DNA of 64,000 nt, taken from positions 104,194 through 168,193 of the forward strand of contig NZ_AEGR01000029.1 of the NCBI RefSeq assembly GCF_000211835.1. Direction: 5' to 3'. Source of the DNA: Hylemonella gracilis ATCC 19624 (GTDB lineage: Bacteria > Pseudomonadota > Gammaproteobacteria > Burkholderiales > Burkholderiaceae_C). This document shows positions 26,867-34,538 of this stretch, piece by piece (position 1 is the stretch's first letter; the number at the start of each line of letters is the position of its first letter). A model generated the notes under the pieces. That model saw nothing but the letters and a program-made list of their open reading frames with translations, ran no database searches and had not been told where the DNA came from. A program made the position numbers and the translations under genes.

Positions 26867-28204
26867 ATGGAAATCACTGAACTGCGCAATCTGTTGAAAG
26901 AGTGGGACGAAGCCGTCGTCTGGATCGAGGCCCTGGTGTTGCTGGCCTGCCTGGGCCTGGCCTGGGGCGTGACCCGGTACGCGGGGTACCGCGTGGGGCG
27001 TGGGAACGTGCCGAGCAACTCCGAGCACAAGCCAGAGTCGCACCGTTTCGAGTCGGTGTGGTTTGGCCAGCACACCATCGATGGCCTGCTGTTTCCCTTG
27101 CTGACCTTGCTGCTGATCTACGCGGCACGGCACGGCGTGGCGCTCTACCAGCCCGTGCTGCTGCTCAAGGTGGCCTTGCCCATCTTCGTGTCGCTGGCGG
27201 TGATCCGCCTGTTCGTGCGCGTGCTGCGGGCGTCCTTCCCGGAGTCGGCCTCGGTGAAGTTCATCGAGCAGTCCGTGTCCTGGCTGGCCTGGGCCGGCGC
27301 CGTGCTGTGGATCACGGGCTTGCTGCCCGCGGTTCAGGCCGAAATGGAGGACATCACCTTCGCCTTCGGACAGACGCGCATCAGCCTGCGCACCATTTTC
27401 GAAGGTGCCATTTCCTCGTCGGTGATGCTGGTGGTGGTGCTGTGGATTTCCGCCACCCTGGAGAAGCGCATCCTGCGCGGCGGGGTGGGCGATCTGTCCA
27501 TGCGCAAGATCGCGGCCAACGCGATCCGCGCTGGCCTGCTGTTCATCGGCCTGCTGTTTGCCTTGTCCGCCGTGGGGGTGGACCTGACAGCGCTCTCGGT
27601 GCTGGGCGGCGCCTTGGGGGTCGGTTTGGGTTTTGGCCTGCAGAAACTGGCGGCCAACTACGTCAGCGGTTTCGTGATCCTGCTGGAACGTTCCCTGCGC
27701 ATCGGCGACATGGTGCGGGTGGATGGCTTCGAGGGCGTGGTCACCGATATCAAGACACGGTACACCCTGATCCGCGCGCTCAATGGCCGCGAAACCGTCG
27801 TGCCCAATGAACTCTTCATCACCCAGCGCGTGGAGAACCTGTCGCCGGGCACCTACGTATCGCTGACCCTGAACATCTCGGTTGGGTATGACAGCGACAC
27901 AGCGCAGGTGATGCAAATTCTGGTGGATGCCGCATTGAACCAGCCGCGCGTGCGTCGCAATCCCGTGCCCGTGGCCACCCTGGACAACTTTGGGGCCGAT
28001 GGTTTGGATTTTTCGCTCACATTCGCGATCGACGATCCGGAACTGGGCCACGGCGCCCTGCGTTCCGCCATCAATCTGGGCATCCTGGAGGGCTTGCGTG
28101 CGGCGAAGATTGACATTCCCTACCCGCAGCGTGTGGTGCATTGGCGGGGCGAAACCCCTTCGCATCCCACACGGACCGATGGCGGGGGCAAAAGCTCCGT
28201 TTAG
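26867..28204 (+). CDS. MscS-family mechanosensitive ion channel
   Basis: A 445-residue inner-membrane protein with four to six helices; the pore helix and following MscS core are clear in LGGALGVGLGFGLQKLAANY (about residues 245-264), SGFVILLERSLRIGDMV and the beta domain with TLIRALNGRETVVPNELFI. Such channels open on membrane tension and release solutes in hypo-osmotic shock. The N-terminal extension (about 200 residues) is larger than in MscS itself, as in YbdG/YjeP-like relatives. It follows the HDAC-like gene by 9 nt. Confidence 0.92.
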   Translation: MEITELRNLLKEWDEAVVWIEALVLLACLGLAWGVTRYAGYRVGRGNVPSNSEHKPESHRFESVWFGQHTIDGLLFPLLTLLLIYAARHGVALYQPVLLLKVALPIFVSLAVIRLFVRVLRASFPESASVKFIEQSVSWLAWAGAVLWITGLLPAVQAEMEDITFAFGQTRISLRTIFEGAISSSVMLVVVLWISATLEKRILRGGVGDLSMRKIAANAIRAGLLFIGLLFALSAVGVDLTALSVLGGALGVGLGFGLQKLAANYVSGFVILLERSLRIGDMVRVDGFEGVVTDIKTRYTLIRALNGRETVVPNELFITQRVENLSPGTYVSLTLNISVGYDSDTAQVMQILVDAALNQPRVRRNPVPVATLDNFGADGLDFSLTFAIDDPELGHGALRSAINLGILEGLRAAKIDIPYPQRVVHWRGETPSHPTRTDGGGKSSV

Positions 28205-28207
28205 AAT
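28202..28207 (+). promoter_or_regulatory. Possible -10 box upstream of etfB
   Basis: TAGAAT lies at the end of the MscS gene, 59 nt before the etfB start, in a GTTTAGAATGCGG context frequent at betaproteobacterial starts of transcription. There is no good -35 hexamer at 16-18 nt, so this is weak. The AGGAGA ribosome-binding site of etfB is clear. Confidence 0.3.
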
Positions 28208-28265
28208 GCGGCCTCACAGAAATCGCACGGTCGTTCTATTTTCTTAATTTTGCAGGAGAGCGCGC

Positions 28266-29015
28266 ATGAAAGTCCTCGTCCCCGTCAAACGCGTGGTGGA
28301 CTACAACGTCAAGGTCCGCGTCAAGGCGGATAGCACCGGTGTGGACATCGCCAACGTCAAGATGAGCATGAACCCCTTTGACGAAATCGCCGTCGAGGAG
28401 GCTGTGCGCCTGAAGGAAAAAGGCGTCGCGACCGAGGTGATTGCAGTCTCCTGCGGTGTCACCCAGTGCCAGGAAACCCTGCGCACGGCCATGGCGATTG
28501 GCGCCGACCGCGCCATCCTGGTCGAGACGAGCGAGGAGCTGCAGCCCCTGGCCGTGGCCAAGCTGCTCAAGGCCCTGGTGGACAAGGAACAGCCCGGGCT
28601 CGTGATCCTGGGCAAGCAGGCCATCGACGACGACGCCAACCAGACCGGTCAGATGCTGGCCGCCCTGGCCGATTTGCCGCAGGCCACCTTCGCCTCCAAG
28701 GTGGAAGTGGCCGATGGCAAGGCCAAGGTGACCCGCGAAGTGGACGGTGGCCTGGAGACGCTTTCGATCACTTTGCCCGCCATCATCACGACCGATCTGC
28801 GCCTGAACGAGCCGCGTTACGTGACGCTGCCCAACATCATGAAGGCCAAGAAGAAGCAGCTCGACACGCTCAAGCCCGAAGACCTCGGCGTGGACGTGAA
28901 GCCGCGCCTCAAGACCCTCAAGGTCAGCGAGCCGCCCAAGCGCGGCGCCGGCGTGAAGGTGCCCGATGTGGCCACCCTGGTGGCCAAGCTGAAGAATGAA
29001 GCGAAGGTGATTTAA
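28266..29015 (+). CDS. etfB: Electron transfer flavoprotein, beta subunit
   Basis: EtfB (249 residues, normal length) forms with EtfA the FAD/AMP-containing carrier that takes electrons from acyl-CoA dehydrogenases to the ETF-quinone oxidoreductase. Seen are [56 protein letters not shown] and the C-terminal [20 protein letters not shown] (ETF beta signature region). It is followed by etfA after a palindromic repeat, and by an acyl-CoA dehydrogenase, a natural partner. Confidence 0.96.
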   Translation: MKVLVPVKRVVDYNVKVRVKADSTGVDIANVKMSMNPFDEIAVEEAVRLKEKGVATEVIAVSCGVTQCQETLRTAMAIGADRAILVETSEELQPLAVAKLLKALVDKEQPGLVILGKQAIDDDANQTGQMLAALADLPQATFASKVEVADGKAKVTREVDGGLETLSITLPAIITTDLRLNEPRYVTLPNIMKAKKKQLDTLKPEDLGVDVKPRLKTLKVSEPPKRGAGVKVPDVATLVAKLKNEAKVI

Positions 29016-29100
29016 CACCCCTGAGGCGCTGCGCGCCTTCCCCTCAAGGGGACGCTCCCGTGGCCTGGCCCAGCCGGTTCCTCGGGAGCCCTGAAAGGGA
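29016..29100. repeat. Comamonadaceae-type palindromic intergenic element
   Basis: The gap between etfB and etfA holds three nested inverted repeats: GGCGC/GCGCC (29025-29037), CCCC/GGGG with a TCAA loop (29040-29051) and GCTCCCG/CGGGAGC (29054-29089). The pattern CCCCTGAGGCGCTGCGCGCC then CCCTCAAGGGG resembles dispersed elements I know from Comamonadaceae chromosomes. I found no second full copy in this window. It may fold in the etfBA mRNA and adjust the subunit ratio or stability. Confidence 0.6.
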
Positions 29101-29125
29101 AACCAGATACGTCAAGGATCAAAAA

Positions 29126-30070
29126 ATGACTTCTCTCGTGATTGCCGAACACGACCATGCGTCCATCAAGGGCGCGACCCTCAACACCGTGACTGCCGCC
29201 GCGCAACTGGGCGGGGACGTGCATGTGCTGGTGGCGGGCCACAACGCCAAGGCCGCCGCCGAAGCCGCCGCCAAGATCGCGGGCGTGGCCAAGGTCATTC
29301 ACGCCGATGCGGCGGGTCTGGAACATGGCCTGGCCGAGAACGTGGCCGCCCAGGTCCTGGCGCTCGTTCAAGGTGGGGCCGGCAACTACAGCCACATCCT
29401 CTTCCCGGCCACGGCCTCGGGCAAGAACGTGGCGCCGCGCGTGGCGGCCAAGCTGGACGTGGCCCAGATCAGCGACATCACCAAGGTGGTGAGCGCCGAC
29501 ACCTTCGAGCGACCCATCTACGCGGGCAACGCCATCGCCACCGTGCAGAGCGCGGACAAGGTGAAGGTGCTCACCGTGCGCACGACGGGTTTTGACCCGG
29601 CGCCGGCCACCGGCGGCTCGGCCGCGGTGGAAAGCGCTGCAGCGGCTGCGGACAGCGGCAAGAGCAGCTTCGTGGGCTCGGAAATCGCCAAGAACGACCG
29701 CCCCGACCTGACCGCCGCCAAGATCATCGTGTCCGGCGGACGCGCCCTGGGTTCGAGCGAGAAGTTCAACGAAGTGATGACCCCGCTGGCCGACAAGCTG
29801 GGCGCCGCCATCGGCGCCTCGCGCGCGGCGGTGGACGCGGGCTACGCGCCCAACGATCTGCAAGTGGGCCAGACTGGCAAGATCGTCGCGCCCCAGCTCT
29901 ACATCGCGGCCGGCATCAGCGGCGCCATCCAGCACTTGGCCGGCATGAAGGACTCCAAGGTGATCGTGGCGATCAACAAGGACCCCGAGGCCCCGATCTT
30001 CAGCGTGGCCGATTACGGCCTGGAAGCCGATCTGTTCGTGGCCGTGCCCGAACTGGTGAAGGCGCTCTGA
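29126..30070 (+). CDS. etfA: Electron transfer flavoprotein, alpha subunit
   Basis: The 314-residue alpha subunit has an N-terminal Rossmann-like half ([20 protein letters not shown]) and the FAD-binding C-terminal half with [34 protein letters not shown], then [20 protein letters not shown] and [19 protein letters not shown], the ETF alpha signature. ATG 29126 is the family start; the frame is open further upstream inside the repeat element. It is followed by a strong intrinsic terminator, so the acyl-CoA dehydrogenase gene may have its own promoter or depend on readthrough. Confidence 0.96.
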   Translation: MTSLVIAEHDHASIKGATLNTVTAAAQLGGDVHVLVAGHNAKAAAEAAAKIAGVAKVIHADAAGLEHGLAENVAAQVLALVQGGAGNYSHILFPATASGKNVAPRVAAKLDVAQISDITKVVSADTFERPIYAGNAIATVQSADKVKVLTVRTTGFDPAPATGGSAAVESAAAAADSGKSSFVGSEIAKNDRPDLTAAKIIVSGGRALGSSEKFNEVMTPLADKLGAAIGASRAAVDAGYAPNDLQVGQTGKIVAPQLYIAAGISGAIQHLAGMKDSKVIVAINKDPEAPIFSVADYGLEADLFVAVPELVKAL

Positions 30071-30082
30071 TCGAGTGCACAC

Positions 30083-30114
30083 GGGGCGTCACGTCGCCGT
30101 GACGCCCCTTTTTT
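30083..30114 (+). terminator. Intrinsic terminator after etfA
   Basis: A perfect 10-bp stem (GGGGCGTCAC at 30083-30092 with GTGACGCCCC at 30099-30108), 6-nt loop and a run of six T directly after. It lies 12 nt past the etfA stop and 20 nt before the acyl-CoA dehydrogenase ATG. Confidence 0.93.
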
Positions 30115-30133
30115 GTTTCCGGAGACAAAGACC

Positions 30134-31942
30134 ATGAGCTACAAGGCGCCCCTGAAAGACATGCTGTTCAATCTGCGTCACCTGGCGCGGATCGACGAGA
30201 TCGCCAGCCTGCCCGGCTTCGAAGACGCGGGTTTCGAGACGGCCCAGGCCGTGCTGGAAGAAGCCGCCAAGTTCAATGAGCAGGTTGTTGCCCCGCTGAA
30301 CCGCGCGGGCGATGTCCAGCCTTCGAGTTGGAAGGACGGCACCGTTACCACCACGCCGGGCTTCAAGGATGCCTTCCGCCAATTTGCCCAGGGCGGTTGG
30401 CAGGGCCTGCAACACCCGGTGGACTTTGGCGGCCAGGGCCTGCCCAAGGCCATTGGTGCGGCCTGCATTGAGATGGTCAACAGCGCCAACCTGAGCTTCG
30501 CGCTGTGCCCCTTGCTGACCGACGGCGCCATTGAAGCCCTGCTGACCGCGGGTTCGGACGAACTCAAGGCGATCTACCTGGAAAAGCTGGTCAGCGGCGA
30601 GTGGACCGGCACCATGAACCTGACCGAGCCACAGGCCGGCTCTGACCTGGCCCTGGTACGCAGCCGTGCCGAACCGCAGCCCGATGGCAGTTACAAGGTC
30701 TACGGCACCAAGATCTTCATCACCTATGGCGAGCACGACATGGCGGACAACATCGCCCACCTGGTGCTGGCACGCGTGACGGGGGCGCCCGAGGGCATCA
30801 AGGGCATCAGCCTCTTCCTGGTGCCCAAGTTCTTGGTGAACCCGGATGGTTCCCTCGGCAAGCGCAATGACGTGCAGTGCGTGAGCATCGAGCACAAGAT
30901 GGGCATCAAGGCGTCGCCGACCGCCGTGCTGCAGTACGGCGACGGCATGGTGGCGAGCATCGCGAGCAGCACCGGGCCCGGTGCCGTGGGCTACCTCGTG
31001 GGCCAGGAGAACCGCGGTCTCGAGTACATGTTCATCATGATGAACGCGGCCCGCTACGCCGTGGGTGTGCAGGGCATCGCCGTGGCCGAGCGCGCCTACC
31101 AGCAGGCCGTGGCCTACGCCAAGGACCGCGTGCAAAGCCGTCCGGTGGATGGCAGCATCAAGGCCAGTGCGGCCATCATCCACCACCCGGACGTGCGGCG
31201 CATGCTGATGACCTCGCGCGCACTCATCGAGGGCTGCCGTGCCATGGCCAGCGTGGCCGCTGCCGCTTACGACGCCGCGCACCACCACACGGACGCCGAG
31301 GCGCGCAAGCAGAACCAGACCTTCTACGAATTCCTCGTGCCCCTGGTCAAGGGTTACAGCACGGAGATGAGCCTCGAAGTGACGTCGCTCGGCGTGCAGG
31401 TGCACGGCGGCATGGGCTTCATCGAAGAGACCGGCGCGGCCCAGCACTACCGCGACGCCAAGATCCTGACCATCTACGAAGGCACGACCGCCATCCAGGC
31501 CAATGACCTCGTGGGCCGCAAGACCCTGCGCGATGGCGGTCAGACCGCCAAGGCGATTGCCGCGCAGGTCGAGGCCACCGAGGCCGAGCTCAAGCGCCAG
31601 GGCGGCGTGGACGCGCTGGCCGTCGCCCGGCACCTGGCTGCCGCGCGCGCGGCCTTCGTGGACGTGGTGGACTTCCTCGTGGCTCAGCAAGACCCGAACG
31701 CCGTCTATGCGGGCAGCGTGCCCTACTTGATGCTGGCGGGCAACCTGATGGCAGGCTGGCAACTTGCCCGTGCCCTGCTGGCCGCCCAGGCGAATCTGTC
31801 AGAAGACGCGGCCTTCATGCAAGCCAAGATCACGACGGCACGCTTCTACGCCGAGCACATCCTGACGCGCACGGCTGGCCAGCGCGCTGCCATCGTCGAA
31901 GGCGCGGCCAGCGTGACCGCGCTGCCCTTGGAAGCCTTCTGA
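30134..31942 (+). CDS. Acyl-CoA dehydrogenase, long form with C-terminal extension
   Basis: A 602-residue FAD enzyme of the acyl-CoA dehydrogenase family. The active region shows GTMNLTEPQAGSDLALVRS (about residues 157-175), KIFITYGEH, the EHKMGIKASPTAVLQYGD segment and YRDAKILTIYEGTTAIQAND, with an extra C-terminal helical domain after about residue 470. This long type includes DmdC-like 3-methylmercaptopropionyl-CoA and other short/medium-chain dehydrogenases; the chain specificity is open. The GGAG ribosome-binding site at 30120-30123 fits ATG 30134. It sits beside its electron acceptor genes etfBA. Confidence 0.93.
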   Translation: MSYKAPLKDMLFNLRHLARIDEIASLPGFEDAGFETAQAVLEEAAKFNEQVVAPLNRAGDVQPSSWKDGTVTTTPGFKDAFRQFAQGGWQGLQHPVDFGGQGLPKAIGAACIEMVNSANLSFALCPLLTDGAIEALLTAGSDELKAIYLEKLVSGEWTGTMNLTEPQAGSDLALVRSRAEPQPDGSYKVYGTKIFITYGEHDMADNIAHLVLARVTGAPEGIKGISLFLVPKFLVNPDGSLGKRNDVQCVSIEHKMGIKASPTAVLQYGDGMVASIASSTGPGAVGYLVGQENRGLEYMFIMMNAARYAVGVQGIAVAERAYQQAVAYAKDRVQSRPVDGSIKASAAIIHHPDVRRMLMTSRALIEGCRAMASVAAAAYDAAHHHTDAEARKQNQTFYEFLVPLVKGYSTEMSLEVTSLGVQVHGGMGFIEETGAAQHYRDAKILTIYEGTTAIQANDLVGRKTLRDGGQTAKAIAAQVEATEAELKRQGGVDALAVARHLAAARAAFVDVVDFLVAQQDPNAVYAGSVPYLMLAGNLMAGWQLARALLAAQANLSEDAAFMQAKITTARFYAEHILTRTAGQRAAIVEGAASVTALPLEAF

Positions 31943-31992
31943 GGCAGATTCGTCTCAGAGCCACGAACAACATCCACGGAGACGCTCCGCCC

Positions 31993-32964
31993 ATGTCCCG
32001 ACTTCCCGCTGTCTTCAGCAAGCTGCGCCTACCCGTCATCGGCTCGCCGCTCTTCATCATCAGCAATCCGCAACTCGTGATCGCCCAGTGCCAAGCCGGC
32101 ATCGTTGGCTCCATGCCCGCCTTGAACGCACGGCCTGCCTCGCAGCTGGACGAGTGGCTGGCCGAGATCACCGAAGCCCTGGCTGCCTGGGACAAGGCCC
32201 ACCCGGATCGTCCCGCCGCGCCCTTCGCGATCAACCAGATCGTGCACAAGAGCAACGAGCGTCTTGAGCAGGACATGGCCTTGTGCGTCAAGTACAAGGT
32301 GCCGCTCTACATCACTTCGCTGGGCGCGCGTGAGGAAATCAACCAGGCCGCGCACAGCTATGGCGCCGTGGTGTTGCACGATGTGATCAACGACATCTTT
32401 GCCCACAAAGCGATCGAGAAGGGCGCGGACGGCCTGATCGCCGTGGCCTCGGGCGCGGGCGGGCATGCGGGCACCAAGAGCCCCTTCGCCTTGGTGCAGG
32501 AAATCCGACAGTGGTTCGATGGGCCCTTGGCCTTGTCAGGTTCCATCTCGACCGGCGCCTCCATCCTGGCGGCGCAGACCATGGGCGCGGACTTCGCCTA
32601 CATCGGCACGGCCTTCATTGCCACGCACGAGGCACGCGCGGTGGACGCGTACAAGCAGGCCATCGTGCAGGGCACGAGCGACGACATCGTCTACAGTAAT
32701 CTGTTCACGGGGGTGCACGGCAATTACCTCAAACCCAGCATCCGCGCGGCGGGGCTGGACCCGGATCACTTGCCCGAGAGCGACCCGAGCAAGATGAACT
32801 TCGGCGGCGATGCCAAGAAGGCCTGGAAGGACATCTGGGGCTCCGGTCAGGGCATCGGCGCCATTGATCGTGTGCAAGGCGCGGCGGAGTACGTCGCGCA
32901 GTTGGCGCGCGAGTACCAAGCGGCGCGAGCACGCTTGCTGGACCTTGCGAACGCGGCGGTCTGA
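31993..32964 (+). CDS. Nitronate monooxygenase (2-nitropropane dioxygenase family)
   Basis: The 323-residue FMN-dependent TIM-barrel protein has the family pattern: LRLPVIGSPLFIISNPQLV, GIVGSMPALNARP, then AVASGAGGHAGTKSPFAL (about residues 155-172) and the ADFAYIGTAFIATHEA phosphate-binding end. Enzymes of this type oxidise nitronates such as propionate 3-nitronate, but many relatives are annotated only by similarity; an acyl-lipid role is possible given the preceding acyl-CoA dehydrogenase, 50 nt upstream. A terminator follows. Confidence 0.9.
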   Translation: MSRLPAVFSKLRLPVIGSPLFIISNPQLVIAQCQAGIVGSMPALNARPASQLDEWLAEITEALAAWDKAHPDRPAAPFAINQIVHKSNERLEQDMALCVKYKVPLYITSLGAREEINQAAHSYGAVVLHDVINDIFAHKAIEKGADGLIAVASGAGGHAGTKSPFALVQEIRQWFDGPLALSGSISTGASILAAQTMGADFAYIGTAFIATHEARAVDAYKQAIVQGTSDDIVYSNLFTGVHGNYLKPSIRAAGLDPDHLPESDPSKMNFGGDAKKAWKDIWGSGQGIGAIDRVQGAAEYVAQLAREYQAARARLLDLANAAV

Positions 32965-32994
32965 GCGGGCACACTGCCTTTCGCTGTCGCTTCA

Positions 32995-33022
32995 CGGCCC
33001 GGGTTCACCGGGCCGTTTCATT
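32995..33022 (+). terminator. Intrinsic terminator after the nitronate monooxygenase gene
   Basis: CGGCCCGG (32995-33002) pairs with CCGGGCCG (33008-33015) over a 5-nt loop, followed by TTTCATTT. The stem is 8 bp and GC-only. It lies 30 nt past the stop and points away from the ArsR gene. Confidence 0.8.
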
Positions 33023-33076
33023 TCAGATGGCCGTTTTGGGGTGCGAGTGCCGCCGCTGGCGCGGCGGTGTTGATGC

Positions 33077-33436
33077 TCAAGCCTGGCGTTGGAAGGCGCT
33101 GCGGCGCGCCTCGCCGCGTTCCAGATGGCGCGCGATATTGCCGCAGACCAGGTCACACAAGGCATTGACCGAGGGATCGGCGATCCGGTAGTAGGCGTTG
33201 GCACCTCGGCTGTCGCGCTCCACCAGGCCATGCTTGGACAGCAAGGTCAGGTGCCGCGACACGTTGGCCACGCTGCAGGCGCAGGCTTCGGCCAGTTCGC
33301 TGACATTGGCTTCTCCACCGCGCAACTGATTCAGGATCATCAAGCGCGTGGGCTCCGACAGGGCCTGGAAATAGGCAGCGACGTCCCGCAGGGCCTCCAG
33401 CGGCATCGATTCCATGGCGAGCTTGTTCTTGGACAT
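33077..33436 (-). CDS. ArsR/SmtB-family transcriptional repressor
   Basis: A 119-residue winged-helix regulator: FQALSEPTRLMILNQLRGGE (about residues 23-42), recognition helix SVANVSRHLTLLSKHGLVER (55-74) and the wing SRGANAYYRI. It carries cysteine pairs C52/C54 just before the recognition helix and C94/C98 in the last helix; in the family such cysteines bind metals or sense persulfide/oxidants (BigR, SqrR, YgaV types). It is divergent from an RND pump and DUF2892 gene across a 40-bp palindrome, so it is very likely their repressor. The effector is not known. Confidence 0.92.
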   Translation of the reverse strand: MSKNKLAMESMPLEALRDVAAYFQALSEPTRLMILNQLRGGEANVSELAEACACSVANVSRHLTLLSKHGLVERDSRGANAYYRIADPSVNALCDLVCGNIARHLERGEARRSAFQRQA

Positions 33437-33451
33437 GGGCGGATGATAACT

Positions 33452-33491
33452 TTATTCGATCATTTGCGCAATTGCGCAAATGATGGAATAA
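33452..33491. promoter_or_regulatory. Operator palindrome between the ArsR gene and the RND operon
   Basis: A 26-bp perfect palindrome (33459-33484; half-site ATCATTTGCGCAA) extends to 40 bp with one mismatched pair (33458/33485). It sits in an AT-richer patch, 16 bp upstream of the arsR start and 36 bp upstream of the efflux adaptor start. Position and symmetry are what a dimeric ArsR repressor controlling both directions would use. Confidence 0.85.
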
Positions 33492-33526
33492 TGCCGCTCA
33501 TCGATGTTTGGCAGGGAGTTTCAACC

Positions 33527-34522
33527 ATGCACTACCGCTCTACTTTCTCTCGGCGCGCCAGCCTGAACGCCTGGGTGGCTGCGGCCCTCTCGGTGGCGAT
33601 ATGGCCGCTGTCGGTTCAGGGTGCGCAGGCGGTCCCGCAGGATGTGCAGGCGTCGCCGCCGCCCTCGATCGTCGTGCGGGCAGCGGCCCAGCCGCGCTGG
33701 GTCAGCCTCGAAGCCACGGTCGAGGCGGTGCGGGAGACTACCGTCTCGGCCCAGGTGCAAGGGGCCATCCTGGAGTTGCGCGTGAAGGCTGGTGACACCG
33801 TGCGGGCCGGTCAGCCCCTTGTGCGCATCGATGGCGAGGCGGCCCAGGTCCAGCGCGATGTGGCTGCGAAGGAATATGAGCGCCAGCGCCAGTTGTTCGA
33901 TCAGCAATTCATCAGCCAGGGTGCGCTGGACCGGGCCTTGGCGCAGGCCCGTGCCAGCCAGGTGCAGACCGATTTCCATGTGCTCACCGCGCCCTATGCC
34001 GGCGTGGTGCGCGAGGTGCCGGTGGCGCTGGGTGACATGGCGATGCCGGGGCGACCGTTGCTGGTGCTGTATGACCCGGCCGCTCTGCGCGTGACGGTCT
34101 CGGTGCCCCAAGCCCTGCTGTCGAGCGTGGGCACCGAACCGGTGTTGCGTTATGAACTCAATGGCCAGCCCTCACGGATCGTGGAGTCGACACGTCTGCT
34201 GCCCGCCGTGGACCCGGTCTCGCACACGGCGCAGCTGCGCTTCGATTTGCCGAAGTCGGCTTCGGGCGTGGTTCCGGGCATGTACGTCCGGGTCTGGCTG
34301 GCCGCGCCGGAACAGGCCGCGGGTCGCATTCTCGTTCCAGCGACGGCCTTGGTGCGGCGCGGTGACATGACCGGCGTTTACGTGGTGGGCGCGGGTGGCC
34401 AGGCACGCTTGCGCCAAGTGCGGCCAGGACCGGCGGAAGGCGAACGCGTTGAAATCCTCAGTGGCGTGGCGGACGGCGACCGGGTGGTCACCGACGCACA
34501 GCGCGCCTTGCGTTTGCCCTGA
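33527..34522 (+). CDS. RND efflux periplasmic adaptor (membrane fusion protein)
   Basis: The 331-residue protein has a signal peptide (cleavage near VQGAQA, about residue 30), a lipoyl-like half-motif (TVSAQVQGAILELRVKAGDTV, about 68-88), a very short alpha-hairpin (about 100-145), the second lipoyl half (TAPYAGVVREVPVALGDM) and beta-barrel domains. Such HlyD-type adaptors bridge an RND pump to an outer-membrane channel. ATG 33527 with GGGAG upstream is the start; the frame is open upstream through the ArsR region. No outer-membrane channel gene is present in the operon. Confidence 0.92.
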   Translation: MHYRSTFSRRASLNAWVAAALSVAIWPLSVQGAQAVPQDVQASPPPSIVVRAAAQPRWVSLEATVEAVRETTVSAQVQGAILELRVKAGDTVRAGQPLVRIDGEAAQVQRDVAAKEYERQRQLFDQQFISQGALDRALAQARASQVQTDFHVLTAPYAGVVREVPVALGDMAMPGRPLLVLYDPAALRVTVSVPQALLSSVGTEPVLRYELNGQPSRIVESTRLLPAVDPVSHTAQLRFDLPKSASGVVPGMYVRVWLAAPEQAAGRILVPATALVRRGDMTGVYVVGAGGQARLRQVRPGPAEGERVEILSGVADGDRVVTDAQRALRLP

Positions 34523-34538
34523 AATCGAAAGGTCAGAC

